Of a stretch of DNA of 64,000 nt, positions 37,857 to 49,800 are shown one piece after another. This DNA is from Taenia hydatigena (Eukaryota; Platyhelminthes; Cestoda; Cyclophyllidea; Taeniidae), in the NCBI GenBank assembly GCA_036345935.2, contig JADWOT020000003.1, positions 21,656,509-21,720,508 of the forward strand, given 5' to 3'. Numbering within the stretch: the first letter of the stretch is position 1; each line of letters starts with the position of its first letter. The notes under the pieces were generated by a model, which saw only the letters and a list, made by a program, of their open reading frames with translations, searched no databases and had not been told where the DNA came from. Both the position numbers and the translations under genes were made by a program.

Positions 37857-40800
37857 ATGGCTAACGTCCAAGTTGCAAACACCATGCAATATAGGAGTGA
37901 GTTCCATCTGCAGTTTTTTATTCGCATCCGTTCCGGTCTACAAAGAACAATCACTTCGAGCTTAGTCAGTTATAAATGAATACTTGGAGGTTTCTTGGTG
38001 CTACATCCCTGTAAAAAAAAGTGTTTGAAGCATTTATGCTGCCTTAAATGACAGCCCATGCATTGCTCAAATTGTTAAAGATAAGTCAAATTTTATTCCT
38101 CTTTAGGCGTTCCTGCCACAATATTGCCGGAAACATGGTGAGTGCCCGAAGGCTCTCCCCAGTTGGGTTTTTTCCTCCTTAAAATATCCCTTGTCCATTT
38201 TACCTACCTTTAAAAAGGCTCCATTCAAGCGTGTGGGACGCTTTGGGTAGCCTCAGAGCTTCCATGGAATAAATTTAATCAGACAGTCGGTGTTACTCCA
38301 AAAAGCCACATTTTGATGCAACCATTTGGGGAAAAAAATGTTTTGGTTTTAGTGGAAACAATGGGACATCGCAACAGCAATGGTAAACTTTTACTAACAA
38401 CGTCACACGAAAACCCTCAGAATGGTAGAATTTTTGTGAAAAGCTGGTCCTTTTTTTCAAAAACATTTTAGGTATAATCTGGCCCTTCTACCGACGACCA
38501 ATTCCAACACGCCCTTCAAAGCCTACATGCCAGTTTCAATGGCTGCCGTAAGTGTTCAACTAGACACCTCGCAAAAGCCACCGACGTGCAGACTTTATAC
38601 TCTTGCTTGGTTTTTCTTTAAGTCGTGAGTATTCATCTTAGGAATTTATTGGCACTTAACTTCATAAATAGGGGTTCACAAAAGCTGACCCAAGTAACTC
38701 TTAAGTGATATTATCCTTAAACATCTATTTACCGCACTTATAAGGGTAAAATTTGCACAAACAAAGCACCCGTAGGTTTGAGCTCTTTATTTTTATGCTT
38801 ATTTTTTTCTTATGAAAAGAATCTTGGTGCCACTCAAGCACAAACCCAGCCACCGCTGTGTAACCAGTGTGCCGCACCACCGCAAAACGGTACGCTCTTA
38901 ATTGACTAGAAAGTTTTCTCTCAACTCTTCTCTCACTAATCCAGTAAAGAGGGGTTCCGAGTTTGGGAAAAAATATCAGACAACTTTCTTTAATCCTCAC
39001 ATTTACCTGTTTCTTGCAGAGGCATTCTAATTTGTGATGCCTCATTCTGTTTCCCCGACAAAAAATTAGACTATTTATAGTTCCGTAGAGGAGATAAGGC
39101 GGATGCCCAAGTGACTTACCGTATTCCCTCAGATGAGTAGTTTCCCCTCACGACCAAGATATGAATAACTTGTTCATTTGATTAGCTTACAGAACGAATT
39201 GTGAAAATATTTTAAGCAAAAGTAATCTGTTCAACACCGGAGTTAAAGCATGTTTATGAAACTTTAAATGATCTCCATTTATTCAAGCAAGTCAAGCTCA
39301 ACCAGCGAATGTCAAAAATAGTAAGATCCAATCCTTCGCTCCCACTCAACTCTGCTCACAACTCCTTAACCATCACTAATAACTTGGCAGTGCTAGCTAG
39401 CAGACAGCCGTAACCTCTGGGGTGTCAATGCTACGTAAGATGGCGCTGATAGTCGCTCCACCACCTCGTTGGAGTCCAGCTCCACACTAATGTAACCTTC
39501 TTATCTTTCAAGAGGCAAAGCCAGAGGAGTGCGTCACCAAGATCATTGTGTCCAACTTCGAGGGTCCACTTACCGTGACGTGTACAGGTGGGTCGAAAGA
39601 GTATCCCTTAAACGGTGTTGTTCACTTTACCGCTACCTTTTGCTCGACTCGGAGTGAAACGCTATGCTTGATGCATGTAACTGGGTTAAAGGTCGTCTTC
39701 TGCGTTTCCTTCCCACGAATCAAGTAATGAGCACCCAGAGTCGTTCGCATAGCGTGATTCATGGCCTAGGGGCTATTTATTAGGGATAAAACTAGTGGAT
39801 TTCACACTAGGATGCAAATCTTATCGTACTGTAAGTTCTCTCCTCACCCACCCTATTGCGTTGCTGTTACCCCAAGTTTTGTTTTCATTAAGTCAGAGGA
39901 CACCTTCCACATGATTAACCTTGCAGATCATGCATTTTTGTAGCCACTTTAATATGATATTCACAAGGCAAGATAGGAACATTACTGCTAATGGTTTAAT
40001 GTGCTACTTTAAACAGGAGATGGAATACTTTCGGTGACATTTTTAAAGTAACAATTTTTTTGCACACAAAAGTCTCCTTCTTTAATCTCTACAAAATGTC
40101 AGTAAAATTATCAGTCTTTTCAAAAAAAACAAGGTCCAACCCTTCTTGAATTGTATCACCTCCTTTATGCAATGCATTTCGCAATATTGCAGATGTCACA
40201 CCCAAGTTTCCGCCAAATCCCATCCCCCCTTCGATGCCTCAATTTGCTCCCCCTCAAACGCCAATGCTCTGTCCAGAACCATTTTCCACGGTAAGACCAA
40301 CTTCGTGCCTTAAAATGGCGGCCCTTTTGGTGGAACTGGCAACATGTAGGCAAGCGGTAACGCTTGTTGACTGCACACTGCCCGGTGTTTACAGCGCCAA
40401 ATAAATTGACCCTTCAAAGGCCAATTTGCACAGAAAAAAGTAATCATCTACTCGCTTTGTAACGCCCAGTTGGTTGAGCTTTAAGGTTGGTGGTGGTTGG
40501 CGAGAAAATTCGCATGTGATTGAGAGATGCTTTAAGACACGAATTTAATTAAATATCATATCTCAATTTGACTGTGTCTTGCCTTTAAACTCTGCAACCC
40601 CACAAGCTCTCCTCGATAGCCGCAGTGAATAAGCAGAGACTTAATTAGACCAAATAATTGAATCAAACTGGTGACTCAAGTAATTTTATGCTCATTATTT
40701 GATGTTAATTGTTCATCTGTGAAGGCATTTCCATTTGGGTGATCAACTATGAACAAGCCAAACAGCATCAAGACCGGTGGGATTCCCTTCTCTAGAAGTT

Positions 40801-43800
40801 GCCTCACTGATCGACGGTGATGTGATGGGCTCACAGTCAAATCCACTTTTTGACTTGGCGTCAATAGCACGCGATTTCTTTGCGCCCAAGAAGAAGTAGT
40901 AGCTAAGGTGGCATAATCTCACTAAAAAACACTTAATTATCCACCTTTATTATTTGCTTAACAAAACAAATTAAGGTACATAAGACAATCATGTGATAAA
41001 GTTAAATAGACAGTGAAATACAGCCATAAGTAACCGCTTGGTCTTGTATGGATTCGTCTTTAAAATTGTATTAATTAAGCAACAAACTTTCAACCTAAAA
41101 AGACTTGAACCTTTTATTACCTGGAAAGTCTTGTCAACAAAATATGTGCATTGGATTTTGACTAAGTGCTCCATCCAACTCCACGCAGTGCCATTTCAAG
41201 TGACGTGACCACCTGAAACTCGAGTTTTTAGCTAAACCTCCTTTACAGACAACGCAACCTCTTAATTCAACGCCTTTAGGTGGGACCGTATTACCGGTTT
41301 CCACGCGAACCTCATGATCCCTGCAAACCCCGACGCTCCCAGTCCAAAAGAAAGACTTCCAAAAAACGTAAGAAATAAACATTGTCTCTCTTAAAACTTA
41401 CTTTTGTGTAACTTTACAACTGTTGGCTTCTTTTAGGCTCCAAAACTCCGAAGAAGGCCAAACCTCACGAGAAGGGTGAGTGATGGAGTCAGTGTTTAAT
41501 GAGCCAAGGTTAACCTTGACGTCGACTCATTCAATTATTAATTTGTTGATGTCAAATGCCATGTAGTAGCTCACCTGTGCTCTTAAATATTCATTTGCAT
41601 CTACCCCTCCCAATCTTGTTTGATTGCCAAAATCACAAGGCGGTTTGCGTCAAACGCATTACATGACACGTTATTCTGAATTCTTGAAGGTTAACCAATG
41701 AAGGTGGTTCTCATGGGCAAAGGAGGATTAATCAAGGAGTACAAGTACTTTCCCTCCTACTATTCTAACTGCCGAATAAAAATTTGGTTAATGAATTCAC
41801 GAAAAGGCACTTTCAATACCAATTTTTTTCGCTTATTTTCTAACTTTGTGGTGCTGGAGCAACTTCCTTCATGGGAACCCACCGTCTGCCACGCAAACCC
41901 GTTACCTATGCGAATGGAAGAAGCAAAGTTACCTCAAGATCGGTTTCGTTAGTATTGCCAAATAAAAATATTCGTTTTTAGTAAAGCAGCTAAGGCTTGA
42001 ACATCCCTGTGACTCCTACACAAAAAAGTTGTTTAGTAAGTTTTTGAAGTGCGATTTTACCGGGCTCCTTTGGCATAAGGCATTGATAAGTCAGATTCCC
42101 TGCCATTCTGCCACGTAATAAAGCACTAGCTGAGGTGTGTGCTGCCATAGAGAATAAAGTTCTACAGACCCACGAGCAGAAGGGCGCAGTGGGCGCCAGT
42201 GAAATTACGATACTTGGGTAAGTGACAAATGAAGGCTTTAGCATCTCTCGTCGCTGCCCACCATTGTGGTATATTTTTGTAGTAGACTGTATAACTTGAG
42301 CTCCCTAACTTTCAGTCTTTGCCCCATGCTTTTACGGTATTAAAATCAAATAAGAATATCTCAAGAATTAACAAAAGTCAGAAATTCTACGAAGGTTGTG
42401 AGACAATGAGTGGAATGAACAGTTCAGCATAGACTGGTTTAGCGTCGTAAAAGCGTGCTGCGGTCCCAAGTTCTACGGAGTCAGCATTCGTTTCTTCTCA
42501 GAGGTCAATGCTATGGGCCCGGTCACGAGATGAGAGTAGGCCTACCGCTTCTCGCTTAAAGAGTACACACAACCAAAGCAAATCATCTCGAATTTAATCC
42601 GTTTTAGCATAAATACTTAGTATTTCATCGAGTTCATCTTGGAGTTGGAGAATGCACCAATAATCTTTTAGCTCACGGTGGGTAAGCCCCTCACGATTCG
42701 TAATCCAATTTTGCCTTCCATGCACTCCCTTGTCACATTGACAACTTGTTTACCGCTTTTTAATTGAGAACTGTAGATCGCAACTGCCATCAAAGCCAAT
42801 CATGCTCTACGAAAGATATTACACCAAGATTCTTAGTAATTTGTTTAGGTCACCAGATGGGATTCGTTACCACGCCCATTGAACGAAATGGACTTCCGAT
42901 CGGGACTCGAGGCTCAGTAAAACTTAAGTTTTTCTCTCCTTCAAGAGCGGCCTTTCATATCTGCTCTGTAGTGCAATAAGAAGTGTGCTTCAAATTCGTT
43001 ACGCCTAAAAAAAGATGGTTATGAGTTCGGTGAAAATTAAAATCTCCACCCTTTTTTCCGTGGTAAGAAAGTAGAATAGGCAGAAATCTAACAAAAAAAC
43101 AAAAACTTCTCTTTGCCTCAGTCTGAGAGATATTTCTACTATTGTTAGGCATTTTGACGCATAATTAGCAATTTTAAATTCAGCCGGAAAATTTGATACT
43201 TAATAAACGTCCATGCTTCTGTACTTTGGCCAGAACGTGCTGAGTCTCCATCGAAGGAAGGAGGGGGAAGGAAGAAGTGCAGATCTCCATCACCTTCAAG
43301 CTCCAAATCGCCACGCTCGAAGCCATTGAAAAGCACAGGGCCTGCGCCGCTGTCGACATCGACGGGGCAACTGTCGAGCGTTACACCAACTCATCTTCCA
43401 CCTCCGCCCACGGTGGAACAACTGCAATCTGCCGTCCTGAGACCTGTGCAGCCCCGTCCAAAGCCCTACAGCATTGTGACAGCACAGACACTGCCAATGC
43501 CCGGTAAATAATAGCGATTCAATTTCTTTATAACAGCATGAGGGTTATTACAAAAGACTTATTTGAAGTAAAATGCGAAATTTTGAGCTTTTCAACCGAT
43601 CCTTTTTACATCCACCCGCCATTTGTCCATGATTTCATCCGCCTGTCATCTTATCTAAAAATTGACTCCACCATGCTTGTGCCACTAATGAATTGAGTCG
43701 GAGACAATATTGTGCGGGCAGTAAACGAGCGACAGGCAGAAATATTGATAAAATTCATTGGAACGTTGGCTACGTGGAAAGAAATCGTCGGCGTGTGAGT

Positions 43801-46800
43801 AGGTGGAGACCAGCGCATTAAAGAAGTTAAGATTTCACCGAAACTAAGCACGTAAAGCCCTGAATAATTACTCGTTTCTCGTTGTGTTTAACTTAAGGTT
43901 AAGAATGAGATGTATCTTCACAGGCAGGGAGCAAAAACGATTCAAAGATTTATTTCCGGAGTGGCCTACGTCGAGTTCGGGATAAACCGATGGGCAACCC
44001 ACTTCACTGAGGACATTGTAAGGCGCATTAGTCTAGAGGCAGCAAACGAAGGCTAGATTTAAAGAGAATCTTAAGGCGTCGTGCAGCATTTCTTTGGCTG
44101 TATTTTCAAATTTATCCTGCCGACAGCTACTCCCATGGCAGCATGCTGACACTCATGCAAGGTTGAATTCTCTATTTGATTGCAGCTGGCAGCTTTTATT
44201 CCTGAGCATCCTTTTAGCCACCGAAAATGCTTTCTGCAATTTGTCAAACCTCTTTCAGTTGTGTTTGGCTGCATTAACAAAGGCAGTGCTTCTTAGGGTT
44301 CTGGTTCGGCTTTTTCAAACATATTTTTCCAATTATTGACAACAAAACCCCGGAATCCGCCCTCATTAGGTCAAAAACTGCAATTATAATTCCACTTTAT
44401 AACCTCTCGAAAGGGTTTCTTTTAAGATAGCTCGATGCGTCAAATTTTACACCTTGATTTTGTCCAGCTGGCAAAGAGAGTTGGTGGTTTTCCTGAATCC
44501 TGTGGTCAAAGATGGCCAATGGCCTCTCTCAACCGAACTCCGTGTTCTTAAGGTCCGTTTCCCGTGGCAAAGCGGGATGGCCTTATGACCATACTATTTG
44601 GACCTCTTCATGCTGTGCATGTTTGTTCCGAAGCTAATTAAGTTGTAAAAGGGTGAACATGTGACTGGTCAGGTAATAGAGCTATGTAGTTTACTAGGAA
44701 ATGCATTTTTTTGTGATCTGTAACATCCAGTCCCTTCTTCTTTTTAAGGCTTTCCGAATAGCTTCACTTTGGAAGAGTTAAGGAACGGTTTTTTGCTTTG
44801 AGTAGGCAGTGGGCTAGTTAATGCTCATTTCGACTCGTTACCGAGCCTTGCAAATCCGATTATCAAGGGGTGTTAACAAGACTGTGGGCTCTACCGCCCT
44901 CACCACTGACGGTCTGTCATTACCAGGTTGCATTTTCTCACCATCCACTTCCCTCACCTAATTAGTTCAGCCTTAAACACATTTCTGTACTGTAAATATT
45001 CCTCATTTCATTCTCATGCGCTTTAGCTCGTCTCACCGCATCCTCATTCGTTGGAGAGCGATTAAACTAGAGAGAGTGAGAGGAGGGGACAGATGGATTC
45101 AAGGCACTATGTGTCGTCAAGGTGAATCCACGTGCCCACCGCATTTGAAATAGACTTAATGACCTTGCACGAGAAAACATCGCATGGCGTTGCAAACTCA
45201 AATAAGCTACCCATTTAATCATATTTTTTTTCATTCTCTGGGGTTTAATTGAGATCGAACCTTAATTAAAAATGGCAAATAAGAAGGACTAGGAAGGTAC
45301 CGAAAATCCCTTTTAATGTGTACTGAAGAATTTAAAAGTTTTTGTTTGAGACAATATTTGTAAACTGCGTAAATGTTTACTTTCTTGAACAAATAGAAGG
45401 GTCGGTGAAGTCTTCCTTCTTAGCGTTCTTGGGTAAGCTGCCGAGTAGTGAAGTTGAAGTGGGACAAGTCGGAGTAAAATACTAAACGACGACATTTTGT
45501 ACAACCACATCCGCATCATCAGGCAAATATTGATGCTCAAATATATACAACTGGAAACTTATTTTTAGTATCACTTGTGCGTAGCAGTCAATGAAAACCA
45601 GTATCCGTGATTCGCCTTTGACAAACCGACGACTTCAATTTCAACGCCTTAATCTCAAAAGTAGTGGTAACGACTAGTTAGTATTTGGCTAAGTAATTAG
45701 CTGTGGATGAAAATAACGTGGGCCTGAAACTGGCCAAACGCATTTTCCACTCATAGAGCCTCACTGGAATTTGCAAAATCAGCAAACCTTATTCATCTAC
45801 TCATTTAATTTCAGTAGAACCGGAAAAGACAGTTACTCGTGAGCGAAGTAAGACCCCTGAGAGGAGGGTGCACCCGTGTCATTGCGTGCCGATGATCTAC
45901 TGCATGCCCAGTTGTCCCTATCCCTGCCACCAAGTAAGCCATGCCTTCTGCGATCACTCTGGCTTTTGGCTATTTTGATTGTCTGCTTCTCAGTGCCTCC
46001 ATTTGCTGACCTCTTTGCTCTTTCGCCTTATAACGTAATAAAATATCTTTTTCTTTGGTCATAACTGTTTTCCTCTAGTCCTCATGTTCCCTGTGTTACA
46101 ATGGGACTGCTTGAATGCATTTAACAGAGGCAAAAAGTGTATTTATTGAAAAGAGCTGGAAATCTAGATAATATTCGTATTAAGCCAAAGCGGTAAATCG
46201 AAGGCAATAGCGCCAAAAAATGGAAAGGGAAATGCAACAAACGTATGACAGTGTAAATTTCAATTTCTAATGGAAAATTGATTAGTGGCATATAGTATAG
46301 CGACAAAAGTAGTTTTAGGTAGGTCGTCAGAAACGTGCTAAAACAGTTAGAGATAGGGATTGTATACAGTGCAGTTGAGGCCGATTTGATGCCTTCACAA
46401 ACCACAGACCATTGGAATTTAGTATAGAAATTAATGGAAAAAATAAAAATGAAGTTTTAGAAGTCAACCGACTGAATATTATTTGTTTTAGTTAAGACCG
46501 CCACGGGCTGACAGACGCATGCAAAGGCTGCTGGAATTTTGCGAGGGGGTGAGTCTAGCTCCTTCCTTCTCGATAGGAGAAAAGTCAGCTATTTCTCGAT
46601 CTCGCGTCCTTTTTTCCTTCCCTGTGCCCTTTCGTTGTGTTTAAAAAGAGCCCCATCAAACTTCAAGTTGTAAAGACGCCGGTAAGTCTCAATTCCCTTC
46701 AAGACTTCATCGCCCATCTCTTCCCTCCCCTTCCGCCTTCCTTACTCCATTAATCACCTCGTGGACGTCGGTACGACTTTAATTGGTCTCTGCCTAGCAC

Positions 46801-49800
46801 CCCTAAGTTTTGGGTGCTATAAAAACACTTATTTCTGACTAAAACCGCGGTGTTTACAGAATGCGACAGCAGTAGCTGCGGTGATTTGGATCTCGCTTTC
46901 AGTTCTGAAAATGCCTTTGTGTGACGACGGTGGAAATAAAAACAAACTCCCTCACTTTTAATTAAATTAAAAGGTTAATGATTTGACCTGCATAAACTTG
47001 GTGCATCTTGAATTCCGACACCTTTGTTATTGCTTTTCGAAAAGCATTACTCTCCTTGTAGGGACGATCGCAATCGCTGCCCAAGCAGAGAGCGCAGAAG
47101 GACTGGAGATCGCGTCAACACTTGAGTGTATGTTCAGCTTCCGTATTCCTCCACACCATTAACGTACAACATCCTACGAAAAACTTCTTCTTAAAGCTCA
47201 CCCCACCTTGTGAGCTCTTGTGTCCCACCTCGACAAATCACATAGCCTTTAAAGTTCCATCCCTCAATGGAATTTATAATCGTGAGACCCATACTCCTAA
47301 ACAGGTATGTTTGCTGAGTGCCTGGTTCTGTTTCGCCTGGCCTCACACCACAACTTTATGGCGCTGCTTTGTGAAGCCAATGCCACTGCGTCGTTCCACA
47401 AACATCAAACCATATTCCCACCTTACAAGTCTGAGCATTCATGTATGTTGCCTGTGATAACACAAAGATCCCAATTTTCGACTTCCATTGTTTTCAAATG
47501 ATCGTAAGTTTTAAGTCTCCAACACGGCCTACATCTGAATGAACCCTCATGAAGTCAACGAAGCCATCATCACGCTCTACTCTTTTTCGCATGCTGAAAC
47601 TTCAAGTTTCCTTCTTCGACCATTCAAAGTCCTACCAACAAGTACATGTCAAGGATTTAATCCATTCCTTGCAAGTTTGCCCTCAAAAGCGTTTATGCAA
47701 TTCAGGTTCCCCTACAGTCACTAAACCTACCACAACCTCGTAAATTTGCCCATTATAAAACAAATGAGTGGCTTACACCGTCTCCCGTTAAACTGCAAAA
47801 CTGACTTCTACTTGTGCACTCCTAAAGGCCTCCCTCATCCCCTTTCACGAGAGCCTTCAAACTTCAAACGCTGACCATTCTTGAATTGCTCCCAGAAGAG
47901 CTGTCACCCTTTTCTTACATAACTGCATTGGGAGTAGTTCTGCCGTATTACTGTGCGGATGGATGAACTACCACCAATTATAATTCATTTAGGAGGCCAT
48001 GCCTTCCTCTCTTCTTGAATGTGCCTTTATCTCGGCCTTTAGTTTATTGCAAAGGCGCATTACCGCAGCAAACTAGGATGATAGCCTTATTATTTATGCT
48101 AACTGATTGCAAACTGCGAAGTTTTTGGACCGGAGAAAGGGTGTACGCTACATTGATGTGGTGGTTCAAAATGCCTCTTAGTGGAGACGCAAATTTCCAT
48201 CTCCAACTACGGGGTAGCAAATTAAAGAATCCAATACATGTTCAATTGACAGGCAAATTGAAAGGTGTCGAATGCATGAGTTAGGTGTCAGTTCACAGAG
48301 AGAACTTTGAATTGTGGACGAACGTCTTTCTGTAATGCTTTTAGCCCTCCGATCAGTCAAATCATTCAGCTCTTCCGAACATTACTACTGACTATCCGCA
48401 CGAAATGTCGCCGTTAAAAACTATCATCAAGACCTCTCCACCACCCCAGCAGCCCTTGCAATTCCAAGGCCTTTTCGGGATGCGAAAAGGTGAGTTCTTG
48501 TGCTGCTACCTAAATTGTTTACTCGAGAGAAACAAATCGGAGTGAGGGGTTATTGTAACATCTAGAGCAGGTTTAGATATACATCGAAGACGAAGGTGGA
48601 AAAGCAGTTTCGCCCAGTGACGTGATAATGTCTCCTCTTCCAAGCAACTCTTTGGCATTTAACATCACGCTCACAAGAAGCATTTTAGCGGTCAGTTGAG
48701 TAGTATAGTAGCGACGCCGTTTTGTATTGCTGGCGATAAGGAAAGGCGTTTGAGTGAATGAGGAAGTCTTAAAAGGCTAAATGAAACTTGGGGGCTTTTA
48801 ATGCGCATTAGAAAGACGCATTGCCTGTTGATTGAGTGGGGTCAGCTAATTCTCCAAGCCTTTGACCATGAAGTAGCGTCGTTGGTGCGACGGGGTTGTG
48901 GTTGATTAGGTGCTATTTTGTGGTTTAACTTCTGGACCAAGTACTAAGTTGCATGGTTTTTCTATGCGCTTCGAACTTGAAAGGCAGCAGCCTACCTCAC
49001 ACTCCAACTCACTGTTGCACAATGCCAGCAATGCTGGTAGTGTAAAGTCCAGTAACGACTTTTCTTGAAGTGATTCACCCTGAAACTACTCTTTAGCTTG
49101 TTTCTCCCTGGAGTCTTTTGTGCGCAACAAACACAAGATTCCAGTGATGATAGAAATGCAAGACCACTTCACATGTCTGGCACAGATGATTTGCTCTTAA
49201 GAGGCGTTTTGATCAGCCTTTTTTATCATTCTACATCTTATCGTGACAATTTAGACTGAGCATGCCAGTGCGATTTTGAGCAGTTTATGTGCGAATATTG
49301 CTACTTCGAGCTTCAAAAATTAAGCTTTAACTGGCCTTGAGAACCCATCAGAGGCCAAGAAATTAATGTTATTCTTAATATTGGGTTAGGATTAACTGTT
49401 TTCCTTAAAATACAGTGTCTCAATAAATATTTATAATGCTTTGAAATCGCAAAGACTTAAATCGCACTCAATGAATGCTGAAGCAGCTTCAACGTAGGCC
49501 TTTCAAACTCATGTGCTACATTGAAGACGCTTTTTTCCCATCTGATACTACTAAGGACGCACGCCTTTATATCTCACCAACTTCTCCTATGTTAAGGTCC
49601 TCAACTGTGTTCTCCCTGCTCTGGCTGTAAGCGGCACAGTTTTCTCTTGAGTTTGCCAACTCGGTTTGAAGCATCTCTTTGCTCGACCCCTCCTTCCTCC
49701 CCACTCCCGCTTATTTCTGGGTGCTGCAGTTGTGCTACTTTTGTTTTTTCTTGTTCCCCTGGTTCTGCGTCTCTTAATTTCATTTTTGCGTGCACTGAAG

